Notes under the pieces: generated by a model
Databases searched by the model: none
Told to the model about the DNA's origin: nothing
What the model saw: only the letters and a program-made list of their open reading frames with translations
Made by a program: the position numbers and the translations under genes
In this document: positions 52,190 to 62,118 of the stretch, in pieces
Layout: every line of letters starts with the position of its first letter
How positions within the stretch are numbered: the stretch's first letter is position 1
Origin: SIG603 sp044432645
GTDB taxonomy: Bacteria; Bacillota; Clostridia; Oscillospirales; Acutalibacteraceae
Assembly: GCA_044432645.1 (NCBI GenBank)
Contig: JAWXUM010000001.1
Span: forward strand, 62,001 to 126,000
Reading direction: 5' to 3'
Length of the DNA: 64,000 bases

Positions 52190-54016
52190 ATGACGAAAAA
52201 ACAAAAGCGAAATAGAAATAAAATTATCATAAGCCTAGTTCTTTATATTGTGTTATTTTTTGTACCAGTAAGTGGCATAATAAAACTATGTCTTTACCTT
52301 ATCCCCTATTTGATTGTTGGATATAAAGTATTAATTAAGGCTTTTAAAAACATTCTTAATGGACGAGTTTTTGATGAAAACTTTTTAATGTGCATAGCAA
52401 CAATAGGTGCTTTTGCTTGCAAAGAATTCCCCGAAGCTGTAGCTGTTATGCTTTTTTACCAAATTGGCGAATTGTTTGAAAGTATTGCCGTTGGAAAAAG
52501 TCGTAAATCAATAGCTAACCTTATGGATATAATGCCTGAATTTGCCATGGTTTTAAGGAATGGCATACAGCAAGAGGTTTTTCCAGAAGAAGTTGAGATT
52601 GGCGAAGTAATAATCGTAAAAGCTGGTGAAAGAATTCCACTTGACGGTATTATAATTGAAGGAGCAAGTTCGCTTGACACTTCTGCTTTAACTGGTGAAT
52701 CTATGCCTTATGATGTATTTACAAACGACCAAGTTTTAAGTGGTTCCATAAACAAAACTGGTGTTCTTAAAATTAAAGTTAGCAAAACTTACGAAAATTC
52801 TACAGTTGCTAAAATTTTAGATTTAGTAGAAAACGCTAGTAGTAAAAAGTCAAAAGCTGAAAACTTTGTTACAAAATTCGCAAGATACTATACCCCTGCT
52901 GTTGTTTATTCGGCTGTAGCCCTTGCTATAATTCCGTCTATTATAACTGGAAACTGGAGCGAATGGATTCAAAAAGCTCTTGCATTTTTGGTTGTTTCAT
53001 GCCCATGCGCTTTGGTTATTTCAATCCCACTATCATTTTTCAGTGGAATTGGTAAGGCTTCTAGTCAGGGAATTTTGGTTAAAGGTAGCAACTATCTTGA
53101 AGCCCTCGCAAGCGCTTCAACTGTTGTATTTGACAAAACAGGAACTTTAACAAAAGCGTTATTTAGCGTTTCTAAAATAAATGCTATAAATATTAGCGAA
53201 GAAACTTTGCTTGAAATTACTGCTCTTGTGGAAAGTCAAAGTACTCACCCAATTTCTAAGGCTATAGTAGATAAATATGGTAAAACCCTTGACATTACTA
53301 GGCTAGAAAACATTATGGAAATTTCTGGCCATGGTGTGACAGCTTTAGTAGATGGCAAAAATACAATAATTGGCAACGAAAAACTAATGATAAAGCACGG
53401 CATAGATTATATTAAAAATATTGATGGCACTATTTTGCATGTAGCTTACAATAATGCATACTGTGGTTATATTTTACTTGAAGATGAAGTTAAAGAAAAT
53501 GCAAAAGAAACTATTTCTTTGCTTAAAAAAGTTGGAATTAAAAACACAGTTATGCTAACAGGTGACAACGAAAAAACAGCTTTAAAAGTAGCAAATAAAC
53601 TTAATATAGATAAAGTATATTCAAAGCTTTTACCAGAGGATAAAGTAACTAAAGTTGAAGAAATCTTAAATGAGAAAACTTTAAACGAAAAGGTTATTTT
53701 TGTCGGTGACGGAATAAACGACGCACCTGTTTTATCTCGTGTAGATATAGGTATTGCAATGGGTGCTATGGGCTCAGATTGTGCTATTGAAGCTGCTGAT
53801 ATTGTTCTGATGAATGATGATTTACCGAAAATAGTAACAGCAATTCAAATAGCTAAACGTACACTTTTTATTGTAAAACAAAATATAGTTTTCGCACTTG
53901 GAATTAAATTTGCAGTTTTGCTTTTAACAGCTTTTGGTGTCACTGGAATGTGGGCAGCAGTTTTTGCTGATGTAGGTGTGTCAATTATAGCAATATTAAA
54001 TGCAAGACGAGTTTAA
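52190..54016 (+). CDS. cadA: Cd/Zn-type P1B ATPase
   Basis: 608 residues, lacking the N-terminal HMA domain that CadA/ZntA usually have; that domain is made separately by the preceding gene. Motifs: TGES, CPC at 271-273, DKTGTLT from Asp315, GHGVTAL near the nucleotide site, and GDGINDAP. The CPC motif and the CadC neighbour indicate export of Cd(II), Zn(II) or Pb(II) across the membrane. Confidence 0.93.
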   Translation: MTKKQKRNRNKIIISLVLYIVLFFVPVSGIIKLCLYLIPYLIVGYKVLIKAFKNILNGRVFDENFLMCIATIGAFACKEFPEAVAVMLFYQIGELFESIAVGKSRKSIANLMDIMPEFAMVLRNGIQQEVFPEEVEIGEVIIVKAGERIPLDGIIIEGASSLDTSALTGESMPYDVFTNDQVLSGSINKTGVLKIKVSKTYENSTVAKILDLVENASSKKSKAENFVTKFARYYTPAVVYSAVALAIIPSIITGNWSEWIQKALAFLVVSCPCALVISIPLSFFSGIGKASSQGILVKGSNYLEALASASTVVFDKTGTLTKALFSVSKINAINISEETLLEITALVESQSTHPISKAIVDKYGKTLDITRLENIMEISGHGVTALVDGKNTIIGNEKLMIKHGIDYIKNIDGTILHVAYNNAYCGYILLEDEVKENAKETISLLKKVGIKNTVMLTGDNEKTALKVANKLNIDKVYSKLLPEDKVTKVEEILNEKTLNEKVIFVGDGINDAPVLSRVDIGIAMGAMGSDCAIEAADIVLMNDDLPKIVTAIQIAKRTLFIVKQNIVFALGIKFAVLLLTAFGVTGMWAAVFADVGVSIIAILNARRV

Positions 54017-54044
54017 ATTTCACAAAGAATATATCTTTAAAAAT

Positions 54045-54073
54045 TTGACTGTTATCGTGTTTAGTAGTATAAT
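54045..54073 (+). promoter_or_regulatory. Promoter of the second ATPase unit
   Basis: TTGACT and TATAAT with exactly 17 bp between, 38 bp before the next start codon. The second pump unit can thus be expressed apart from cadC. Confidence 0.8.
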
Positions 54074-54111
54074 TATAAAATAAATAAAATAATATAAACG
54101 GAGGAACTATT

Positions 54112-54372
54112 ATGTTTGATTTTCTAAAAAAAGAATGTGCTTTATGTGTTATCGGTGGTGCTATTGCTGGTATTTTAGGTTATAAAATAGCTAAATGTCC
54201 TAAAACTCGTGAAGTTGCTGTCAAAACTATAGCAAAAGGTCTACAAGCTAAAGACTGCGTAGAAGAAAAAGTTGCAAATATCCGTGAAGATGCAGAAGAT
54301 CTTTACTCAGCTGCAAAAATAGAAGCTAAAAAAACAAGTGAGCCAGTTGTAGAAACAGTAGAAGAAGTATAA
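54112..54372 (+). CDS. Small membrane-associated protein of DUF6110 type
   Basis: 86 residues with one hydrophobic segment (LCVIGGAIAGILGYKIA) and a helical, charged tail. Three Cys flank or lie in the hydrophobic part (KECALCVI and KCPKT). Small proteins of this kind are commonly encoded just ahead of a P1B ATPase in clostridia (recalled as DUF6110; not checked). It is 16 bp before the ATPase, with a GGAGGA site. A role as pump partner is inferred. Confidence 0.75.
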   Translation: MFDFLKKECALCVIGGAIAGILGYKIAKCPKTREVAVKTIAKGLQAKDCVEEKVANIREDAEDLYSAAKIEAKKTSEPVVETVEEV

Positions 54373-54388
54373 GAATGTGAGGTAGCAT

Positions 54389-56515
54389 ATGAATTTTAAA
54401 ATTGTATGCGATGATAGTAAACGTCTTAGACTTCGTTTTGGTAAGTATATCATAACAAAAGAGCAAGGTTATGGGATTTCTTCTTTATTACTTGGCGTAA
54501 ATGGTGTGACAAAAGTTAATACAAACCATGTAAATGGTAGTGTTTTAATTGAATATGAAAAACATGAATGTAAAGAAGAAATTTTATCTTTAATCTCAAG
54601 CTTAAATGTGTATACTCTTGAAAACGGTATTTCGACTGACGAGGAAAAACGTAGTGAAATTGAAACTGATTTTAGACAAAAACTTGTCAAAATGACTCTT
54701 AAGCATGGATTTCATAGGTTAGTTTTGCCACTATTCTTGCCAAGTCCTTGGAGAGTTGCTCACACAGCTTTAAGAGCTTTACCGTTCTTAAGAAGTGGTA
54801 TAAAGCAACTTAGACGCGGAAAGTTAACTGTTGAAGTTTTAGATGCAACTTCAATTACTGCTTCACTTTGTACAGGTCAGCATAAAACATCTTCGTCGAT
54901 TATGTTCTTGTTGTCATTGTCCGAACTTTTGCTAGAGTATTCTAACGCAAGGGCAAAAAATGCACTTGCTGGAAGTTTATCAATTAATATAGACAAAGTT
55001 TGGCTTGTTAAAGACGGTGTGGAAGTTAGTGTTCCTACAAAAGACTTAGCTGTTGGTGATGTCATCCGTGTACGAATGGGTAGCATGATTCCAGTTGACG
55101 GAACTATTGTGAACGGAGAAGCACTTATAAACGAAGCCATGATGACAGGCGAGCCTTTATCTGTTCACAAAGATGCTGGTAGTACTGTTTTTGCTGGAAC
55201 TGTTATTGAAGAGGGCGACATCACTTTAGAAGTGCGTGAGCTTTCAAACAGTTCAAGGGTTTCTAAAATACTACAAATGATAGACGACGGAGAGGATAAT
55301 AAGGCTTCTATTCAGGGAAATGCTGAAAAACTTGCCGATAAAATTGTTCCAGCAAGTTTAGGGCTTTCTCTTTTGACTTTGCTTTTTACCAGAAATGTGG
55401 CTAGAGCCATGTCTGTTTTAATGGTAGATTTTTCATGTGCCATTAAGCTTACAACTCCTTTAGTAATTATAACAGCTTTGCATCAGGCTGCTAAAAACCA
55501 GATACTTGTAAAAGGTGGAAAATATTTAGAACTTTTATCAAAAGCTGATACAGTTGTGTTTGATAAAACAGGAACACTTACAAAGGCTGTTCCTCAAATC
55601 TCAAAAGTAATTTCTGTTAGTGATAAATATGACAAAGACACTGTACTAACAATAGCAGCTTGTTTGGAAGAACATTTTCCTCACAGCGTAGCATCTGCTA
55701 TTGTTGCACATGCCACAGAAAAAGGGTTTGCTCATCCAGAGAAACACGAAAAGGTTGAGTATATCGTTGCTCATGGTATTGCAAGTTCTTACGAAGGTCA
55801 TAGGGCGATTATTGGAAGTAAGCATTTTATTTTCGAGGACGAAGGTGTTGAGTTTGACGAAGAACTATTCGGTTGTTTAACACAAGAAATTGGAAGTGAC
55901 AGTGCTATTTATTTGGCTATTGACCACGAACTTGTTGGTACAATTTGTGTAAATGATCCACCTAGGGACGACGCAAAGGAAACTATTGCTAAACTCCGTG
56001 AACAGGGCATAAAAGAAGTTATAATGATAACTGGCGACGGCGAAGAAGTTGCTAAAAGTATATGTAATGAGCTTAATATCGATAGGTATTTTGCTTCTGT
56101 TTTACCAGACGGAAAATCTAAACTGATTAAAGCTTTAAAAGATGATGGCAAAACCGTTTTAATGGTTGGTGACGGAATTAACGACACTCCAGCTCTTAGC
56201 ATGGCAGATGTTTCTATGACACTTAAAAGTTCTTCAGACATAGCAAAAGAAGTTTCTGACATTGCTATTCACAGCGAGAGCCTACTTCAAATTGTATATG
56301 CAAGAAAGCTTGCCACTGCACTGATGAATAAAATTGCTAGCAATTATAAATTTATAGTTGGCTTTAATTCGTCATTAATTTTACTTGGAATGGGTGGAAT
56401 TATCTCTGGTAATACGTCGGCTTGGCTACACAATTTTTCAACATTAGGACTTGCTGGTTTTTCCACAAGACCTACCTTAAATGAAAAGGAAGTGATTGAA
56501 GATGAAACAACATAA
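54389..56515 (+). CDS. Atypical P1B-type ATPase with SCA in place of CPC
   Basis: 708 residues. The N-terminal 75 residues fold like an HMA domain but lack the Cys-x-x-Cys. The catalytic core is intact: MTGEP at 252-256, DKTGTLT at 392-398, HSVASAIVAHA and GDGINDTP. The ion-pathway helix reads DFSCAIKLTTP (349-351 SCA) where Cd/Zn/Cu pumps have CPC. Such a motif suggests a different metal, with Mn(II) or Fe(II) as candidates. It is expressed with DUF6110-like and tiny peptide partners. Confidence 0.85.
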   Translation: MNFKIVCDDSKRLRLRFGKYIITKEQGYGISSLLLGVNGVTKVNTNHVNGSVLIEYEKHECKEEILSLISSLNVYTLENGISTDEEKRSEIETDFRQKLVKMTLKHGFHRLVLPLFLPSPWRVAHTALRALPFLRSGIKQLRRGKLTVEVLDATSITASLCTGQHKTSSSIMFLLSLSELLLEYSNARAKNALAGSLSINIDKVWLVKDGVEVSVPTKDLAVGDVIRVRMGSMIPVDGTIVNGEALINEAMMTGEPLSVHKDAGSTVFAGTVIEEGDITLEVRELSNSSRVSKILQMIDDGEDNKASIQGNAEKLADKIVPASLGLSLLTLLFTRNVARAMSVLMVDFSCAIKLTTPLVIITALHQAAKNQILVKGGKYLELLSKADTVVFDKTGTLTKAVPQISKVISVSDKYDKDTVLTIAACLEEHFPHSVASAIVAHATEKGFAHPEKHEKVEYIVAHGIASSYEGHRAIIGSKHFIFEDEGVEFDEELFGCLTQEIGSDSAIYLAIDHELVGTICVNDPPRDDAKETIAKLREQGIKEVIMITGDGEEVAKSICNELNIDRYFASVLPDGKSKLIKALKDDGKTVLMVGDGINDTPALSMADVSMTLKSSSDIAKEVSDIAIHSESLLQIVYARKLATALMNKIASNYKFIVGFNSSLILLGMGGIISGNTSAWLHNFSTLGLAGFSTRPTLNEKEVIEDETT

Positions 56516-56582
56516 ATTTTGGTCATATCTTGCAGTTTTTGCAATGATAATGTGCATTTTCACTGGTATTAAACATAAATAA
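56502..56582 (+). CDS. 26-residue membrane peptide at the end of the second pump unit
   Basis: The ATG lies inside the last codons of the ATPase gene in another frame, behind an AAAGGAAG site. The product starts MKQHKFWSYLAVFAMIMC and ends FTGIKHK: one membrane helix with basic ends. The overlap with the ATPase and the conserved look of the ends suggest a real small partner of the pump. Confidence 0.55.
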   Translation: MKQHKFWSYLAVFAMIMCIFTGIKHK

Positions 56583-56584
56583 TT

Positions 56585-56625
56585 AAAAAGCTGTTGCTAA
56601 TGAATTTTCATTGCAACAGCTTTTT
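56585..56625 (+). terminator. Terminator of the second ATPase unit
   Basis: A 13-bp stem, AAAAAGCTGTTGC with GCAACAGCTTTTT. The loop can pair further (AATGA/TCATT). Confidence 0.85.
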
Positions 56626-56639
56626 AATAGTCTGAATAG

Positions 56640-56702
56640 TGTAGTAACTCTTGTCACCACACTATCAAGTCTATCTTTTCGGAACCACTACAAATGTAGT
56701 TC
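56640..56702. repeat. Two imperfect hairpins in the convergent spacer
   Basis: ATAGTGTAGTAAC pairs with GTCACCACACTAT with two mismatches, and GGAAC...CTAC pairs with GTAG...TTCC. Neither has a clean T-run. They may end the minus-strand pth-mfd unit or be a degraded repeat. Confidence 0.35.
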
Positions 56703-56712
56703 CTTTTAGTTT

Positions 56713-57759
56713 TTAATAACTATATCCGTATTCGTTGTATTCAGTAACAAAATCCTCTAAATTAATTTCAGAAATTGCGTCTTCATTGACTTCAATATCG
56801 GACATTGTAGTAGTAGCTTGTTCGATAACATAACTATTATATTCAAACCATTTGTCTTCCATTATGCTGTATAATCTGCTGTTATCGTCAAGGTTTTCAG
56901 CAGTTTCTACTATGTCTGTTTTCATCATTAGAATTAAAAGTGAATCAGACTCAAAAATCATCATTTCACCATTTTCCATAATTTCTAGGTTTTCTAAAAA
57001 GTTAGTTGGAAAATTATCTTCACTAGTTTTAGTGGATAAATCATTGTAAGGAGCAACTTCTAAATCGGTTAATTCCATATAATCTTCGCCGCATTCTTCT
57101 AAAGTTTTTTCACCATTTTCAATTTGTGACATGTATTCTTCAAAAAGTTCGGTTAAAACTTCTTTGTCTTCCTCACTTATAGAAATATTTTCATTGTCTT
57201 CATTTACTTCCATAAGTGGTGCAAAAATATATTGATAAGAATAGTAATTCTCGCTGTAATATTCTAAAAATTCCTCATCGGCAACTTCGAATTCCCCACC
57301 TTCGCTGTAAAGAGCTTCGAAAACTTTTTGGTAATTAAGGCTGTATATGCTGTAAGCTGTGTGAAAAGAATCTTCTGAAATTCCATAATATTCTAAATAA
57401 TCACCAATATACTCCATTTGAGCCTCAGTTAAATATTCTACATCATCAATTTCTTGGTCGGTATAAGTGATGTCTAATTCTTCAATTTGGCTTTCAAGCC
57501 ATAAATAAGTTTGACAATATCTCATGACATCGCTAAAAATATATTCGGTAGCGGTCATAGAGTCGATGGTTGCATCTAACACTCTTGTTTCACTGTCCAC
57601 CATATAAACAGCATTTTCATAAGCCATTAAGCAATAGTACAGATATTCTTCCATGTTTATTTCATTGTCACCATCTTTTATAGCCCAAGAATTGCTACCA
57701 TAGGAACAAGCGGTTAAAGTCATAGCAAGGATAATTACCAGTGCAAATACTTTTTTCAT
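56713..57759 (-). CDS. PrsA/SurA-like lipoprotein
   Basis: 348 residues, very acidic. The lipoprotein signal ends at Cys18 (LTACS). The helical N-terminal region (YLYYCLMAYENAVY ... YLWLESQIEEL) and the middle part resemble the chaperone portion of PrsA/SurA foldases; a clear parvulin domain is not visible, so isomerase activity is doubtful. It lies 11 bp after mfd in the same operon. Role inferred: folding of exported proteins. Confidence 0.65.
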   Translation of the reverse strand: MKKVFALVIILAMTLTACSYGSNSWAIKDGDNEINMEEYLYYCLMAYENAVYMVDSETRVLDATIDSMTATEYIFSDVMRYCQTYLWLESQIEELDITYTDQEIDDVEYLTEAQMEYIGDYLEYYGISEDSFHTAYSIYSLNYQKVFEALYSEGGEFEVADEEFLEYYSENYYSYQYIFAPLMEVNEDNENISISEEDKEVLTELFEEYMSQIENGEKTLEECGEDYMELTDLEVAPYNDLSTKTSEDNFPTNFLENLEIMENGEMMIFESDSLLILMMKTDIVETAENLDDNSRLYSIMEDKWFEYNSYVIEQATTTMSDIEVNEDAISEINLEDFVTEYNEYGYSY

Positions 57760-57770
57760 TTTATACTCCT

Positions 57771-60700
57771 TTAATTTTGCAATATTTTCATTGTTTGTTT
57801 TAATACGTCCAAAGGTTGTTCGTTTAACAACTTAATGCTTATATAAGGTTTTTCGGTAGCACTTAATAGAACTCTGCCTTTAAGTTCCCCTATGAGTTTC
57901 GAAATATGTTCCATGTTAACACATGCCAAATACATAAATACAAAACCGTTTTGCTGTTTTATTTCTTTAATTCCAAAAGAAGCAGCCGTGTTTCTTAAAA
58001 GTGCAATGTCAATAATACCTTGAACGGAAACAGGAGGCTCACCAAAACGGTCAATTAATTCGTCTATAACATCTTCGCTGTCTTCTACAGTTTGAATGTC
58101 TGCAATTCTTCTGTAAATATCAAGCCTGTTGTTTATACTTTCAATATAGTCGTTTGGAATATGTGCTTGAATTTGAATATCAACTGTACAGCTTATAGAT
58201 TCTTGTGGAATATCTTCACCTTTAAGAAGTGCTACAGCTTCGTTTAATAGTTTTAAGTACATGTCATAGCCAACGCTTTCCATGTGTCCATGTTGTTCAC
58301 CCCCTAAAACATTACCAGCTCCACGAATTTCTAAATCACGCATTGCAATTTTAAAACCACTACCAAATTCTGTAAATTCTCTTATAGCTGTAAGCCTTTT
58401 TTGAGCAACTTCAGTTAAAATTTTATTTTGTGAATAAGTCAAGTAAGCATATGCACGCCTGTTACTTCTACCAATACGTCCCCTTATTTGATGAAGTTGT
58501 GAAAGACCCATTTTGTCAGCGTTGTCGATAATCAAAGTGTTTGCGTTTGGAACATCTACACCAGTTTCTATTATGGTAGTACAAACCAAAATGTCAATTT
58601 CGTGTTCTACCAACTGCCGCCAAACTTCTGAAAGTTCTTCTTGTTCCATTTTGCCATGACCGACACCTATTCTAGCATCTGGAACTTTGGATTGAATTTT
58701 AGCGGCTACAGCATTAATAGATGCGACATCATTGTGAAGATAATAGGCTTGGCCACCACGTCTAAGCTCTTTTTTTATAGCATCACTTATAATGTCTAAA
58801 TCATATTCCAAAACATAAGTTTGTACAGGGTGTCTGTCTTGTGGTGGTTCTTCAATAACAGACATGTCACGAATGCCAGATAAAGCCATATTTAAAGTAC
58901 GAGGGATAGGTGTAGCAGATAAAGTTAATATATCGGCAGTTTTGCAAAGGTCTTTTAGCTTTTCTTTTTGAGCCACTCCAAACCGTTGTTCTTCGTCTAT
59001 AATTACAAGTCCTAAATCTCTAAAACCTACATCTTTAGATACAAGTCTGTGTGTTCCAACAATAATATCTACTCTGCCATGTTTTAAATCTCTTAAAATT
59101 TGGTCTTGTTGTTTGTTTGTTCTAAATCTTGACAAAAGTTCAATTTTAATTGGGAAATTTTCCATCCTTTTTAAAATAAGTTGATAGTGTTGCCAAGCAA
59201 GTAAAGTTGTAGGAACTAGAATTGCACATTGTTTTCCAGCTGTTACACATTTAAAAGCAGCCCTTAGCGCTACTTCTGTTTTACCAAAACCAACGTCACC
59301 ACACAAAAGTCTGTCCATTGGGTTTTGTGATTCCATGTCGTTTTTTATTTCGTTTATACAATTAAGTTGGTCGTCAGTTTCTTCATAAGGAAAATAACTT
59401 TCAAAGTCACGTTGCCACTCGTCATCTTCAGGAAAAGCAAAGCCTTTTTCTTCCATTCGTTTGGCATATAAAATAATAAGTTCTTTTGCAATATCTTTAA
59501 CTGCAGATTTAACCTTGTTTTTGGATTTCTGCCATTCAGCTCCACCCAAACGGTGAAGTTTAACACCACTATTTTCTCTAGGTCCTATATATTTAGCAAC
59601 AAGGTCAAGTTGTGTAACAGGAACATATAGTGTGTCGTTTTTTGCGTATCCAATTTTTATATAATCCTTTACAATTCCCTTGAGGTCAATTTTATGAATT
59701 CCTTGAAATATGCCAATACCGTGTGTGCTGTGAACAACATAATCACCGTGAGAAAGTTCGCCCAAACTGTAAATAGCCTTTTGGTTTTTGTCTTTTTTGT
59801 GTTTAGGTTTATTTTGTTTAGTATCAGAAATTCTACCGTGACTAATAAGAGCGTAACCAGCTTGTGGTAATTCAAAACCAGATGATAAAGTCCCAGCGCT
59901 TACTATAATAGTGCCTTTAGATGGCAGTGAAGGTTTTTCGAAATAAGCTGCTGGAAGACCAGCCTCTTTTAAATCTTCTGCAACGTTTATAGCAGTTCGC
60001 TCAGTGCCAGCAAAAATGTTTATACGTAAATTTCTGTGAAGTAAAGCAGTTATATCTTCTATTAAAAGTTGAGTACTGCCACCCCAAGCTGAAATTTGTT
60101 TAACATCAAAATTTATTAAAGTTTTTGTAGGAACTTCGTATGTTCCTCTTGCAAAAGTGTCCATGAATATTGATTGATACTCTTCAGCTTTTGCTAAAGT
60201 GTAAACCCAATCTTCTGTAAATTTATCAAGACCCTTGCACAAAACACCCTCAGTGAAAAATTGTTTAATATCCTCATTCCACTGCCAAGTACTTGCCCTC
60301 ATTTTTTCTTTTAAATTAGAACTTTGAGATAATACTAAAATAGAATTATCCTTGTCAAAGTAGTCGAATAAAGTTGCTGGTTTAGTATATATAAGCGAAA
60401 TGAATTTGTCCATAGAGCCAATATGAATATCATTTTCAAGCTTATTACATTCGCTTTCTAAAATTTCTTTTACAAGCTTTGCGTTTTTTCCACGCAAAGT
60501 CAAGGCGTGTTCTTTGATTTTTTTAGCAAGATTTTTATAACTGTTTGGAGCAACCTCTAAAGCTAAAGATATGGAAACACTATCTATATTTTCAATTCTT
60601 CTTTGTGTATCAACCGAAAATGTAGAAATGCTGTCAATTTCATCGCCCCAAAATTCTAAACGTATAGGATTTTCAAAGTCAGGTGAAAAGAAGTCGATTA

Positions 60701-61232
60701 TTCCACCACGGTGACTGAATTGCCCAGTTCCGTCGATTTGTTCAGCTTTTTCATAGCCACAAGAACTTAAGGAAGTTAAAATTTGAAGCTGTGATATTTC
60801 GTCGCCAACTTTTATATTGATACATTTCGACAAAAGTTCATCTTTGGGAATAGTAAACTGTAAAGCTGCATCAATTGGCGCTATAATGCAGTCGCACTGG
60901 TTTTTAGCAATAGAAATAAGTGCATCTAAACGCCTTATTTCATATTCGTGAGAATGACTGTAATTATCTCTTAAAGAAAAATCTTTAGCTGGATATATTT
61001 TAGCAGTCATACCAAGCAAGCTAAGGTCACGGTAAATTTTGTGGCAGTCAGCTTCATCAGAACACAAAATAAGCATTGATTTATTTGTGTTCTTGAAAAG
61101 CGAATAGCTCACTATATTTTTGTGTATAGTGGAAAGACCTGTCAAAACACAAGGGAATTGTTTGTTTTTGACAGCTGTTAATAGTTCGTTATATTCTTTT
61201 GTAAGTTTTAATGCGTCTGCAATAAAGTTCAT
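57771..61232 (-). CDS. mfd: Transcription-repair coupling factor Mfd
   Basis: 1153 residues, full length. UvrB-homology N-terminus; RNA-polymerase-interacting domain near SLGELSHGDYVVHSTHGIGI (tag VVHSTHGIG); translocase with Walker A LLCGDVGFGKTEVA, box II DEEQRFG, SATPIPRT and the QIRGRIGRSNRRAYAY end; and a C-terminal D7 regulatory domain. It removes stalled RNA polymerase at lesions and recruits UvrA. It starts 9 bp after pth. Confidence 0.97.
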   Translation of the reverse strand: MNFIADALKLTKEYNELLTAVKNKQFPCVLTGLSTIHKNIVSYSLFKNTNKSMLILCSDEADCHKIYRDLSLLGMTAKIYPAKDFSLRDNYSHSHEYEIRRLDALISIAKNQCDCIIAPIDAALQFTIPKDELLSKCINIKVGDEISQLQILTSLSSCGYEKAEQIDGTGQFSHRGGIIDFFSPDFENPIRLEFWGDEIDSISTFSVDTQRRIENIDSVSISLALEVAPNSYKNLAKKIKEHALTLRGKNAKLVKEILESECNKLENDIHIGSMDKFISLIYTKPATLFDYFDKDNSILVLSQSSNLKEKMRASTWQWNEDIKQFFTEGVLCKGLDKFTEDWVYTLAKAEEYQSIFMDTFARGTYEVPTKTLINFDVKQISAWGGSTQLLIEDITALLHRNLRINIFAGTERTAINVAEDLKEAGLPAAYFEKPSLPSKGTIIVSAGTLSSGFELPQAGYALISHGRISDTKQNKPKHKKDKNQKAIYSLGELSHGDYVVHSTHGIGIFQGIHKIDLKGIVKDYIKIGYAKNDTLYVPVTQLDLVAKYIGPRENSGVKLHRLGGAEWQKSKNKVKSAVKDIAKELIILYAKRMEEKGFAFPEDDEWQRDFESYFPYEETDDQLNCINEIKNDMESQNPMDRLLCGDVGFGKTEVALRAAFKCVTAGKQCAILVPTTLLAWQHYQLILKRMENFPIKIELLSRFRTNKQQDQILRDLKHGRVDIIVGTHRLVSKDVGFRDLGLVIIDEEQRFGVAQKEKLKDLCKTADILTLSATPIPRTLNMALSGIRDMSVIEEPPQDRHPVQTYVLEYDLDIISDAIKKELRRGGQAYYLHNDVASINAVAAKIQSKVPDARIGVGHGKMEQEELSEVWRQLVEHEIDILVCTTIIETGVDVPNANTLIIDNADKMGLSQLHQIRGRIGRSNRRAYAYLTYSQNKILTEVAQKRLTAIREFTEFGSGFKIAMRDLEIRGAGNVLGGEQHGHMESVGYDMYLKLLNEAVALLKGEDIPQESISCTVDIQIQAHIPNDYIESINNRLDIYRRIADIQTVEDSEDVIDELIDRFGEPPVSVQGIIDIALLRNTAASFGIKEIKQQNGFVFMYLACVNMEHISKLIGELKGRVLLSATEKPYISIKLLNEQPLDVLKQTMKILQN

Positions 61233-61241
61233 ATAGTCCCC

Positions 61242-61835
61242 TTAGTTAAACAAACTCATAGCTTTATCAATATCACCGTCTATGATATTTTCGATAGCTA
61301 TGCAAGCGTTTTCTTTAGTTTCGTTTAATAATTTCAAATCATTATCGCTAAATTTAGATAGCACCCAATTTGTTAAATCGTAATCTGGGTGTGGTTTAGC
61401 GCCAATTCCAATTTTAATTCTAGGAAATTCATCACTGCCACTTAAATAAATGATATTTTTAACTCCGTTTTGCCCACCATGACTTCCTTTTCTTCTAACC
61501 CTAAGTTTACCAACAGGTAGAGAAATATCGTCAAAAGCAAGTATTACATTAGTAGGTTTCACTTTGTAGAAGTTCATCACTTGTACAACGGATTCCCCAG
61601 ATAAATTCATGAAGGTATCAGGCTTTAATAAAAGTATACGCTTATTTTTAATAGTACATTCGCCTATAAGACCTTTAAATTTTAGTTTGTTAACTTTTAT
61701 AAAATATTTTTCAGCTAATTCATCTATAATCATAAATCCAGCGTTGTGTCTTGTGTTTTCATATTTTTTTCCAGGGTTGCCAAGCCCTACTACTATATAA
61801 TCTATGTTACTTATTATTTTTTCTTTAAAAAGCAT
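61242..61835 (-). CDS. pth: Peptidyl-tRNA hydrolase
   Basis: 197 residues. GLGNPGKKYENTRHNAGF has the catalytic His, FDDISLPVGKLR the Asp, and GSHGGQNGVKNI the substrate loop. It frees tRNA from stalled peptidyl-tRNA. AAGGAGAT site before the ATG. First gene of pth-mfd-lipoprotein. Confidence 0.96.
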   Translation of the reverse strand: MLFKEKIISNIDYIVVGLGNPGKKYENTRHNAGFMIIDELAEKYFIKVNKLKFKGLIGECTIKNKRILLLKPDTFMNLSGESVVQVMNFYKVKPTNVILAFDDISLPVGKLRVRRKGSHGGQNGVKNIIYLSGSDEFPRIKIGIGAKPHPDYDLTNWVLSKFSDNDLKLLNETKENACIAIENIIDGDIDKAMSLFN

Positions 61836-62118
61836 TTCTATCTCCTTTTAATATAACACCAAATTGGCGGGATATAAAATACCCCACCTGTTTTAGTAAT
61901 TGTGTTATTTAATTATGACACAAAAAATTATAATTGCAAGAAAATTTATGAAAAAATTATAAATATATAAAAAAATTTTAAATTTATTCAAATTTACTAT
62001 AGAAATTTAGAAAAATATTTGTTATAATATAAGAACACAAGAGCCACTTGTGTGCTTTTGTATGGAAATTATGTTATCAATCGAATTTATTCGATGTAAA
62101 AATTAGGAGGAGATTCCA
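61836..62118. other. Divergent spacer between pth and ppdK
   Basis: 283 bp, AT-rich. It holds the ppdK promoter (next entry). I see no reading frame with a ribosome binding site and no stable hairpin. Confidence 0.5.
61990..62028 (+). promoter_or_regulatory. ppdK promoter with motif shared with pepT
   Basis: Extended -10 TGTTATAAT (hexamer 62023-62028), no good -35, and the 14-base motif AAATTTACTATAGA starting 33 bp upstream of the -10, exactly as in front of pepT. Confidence 0.55.
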
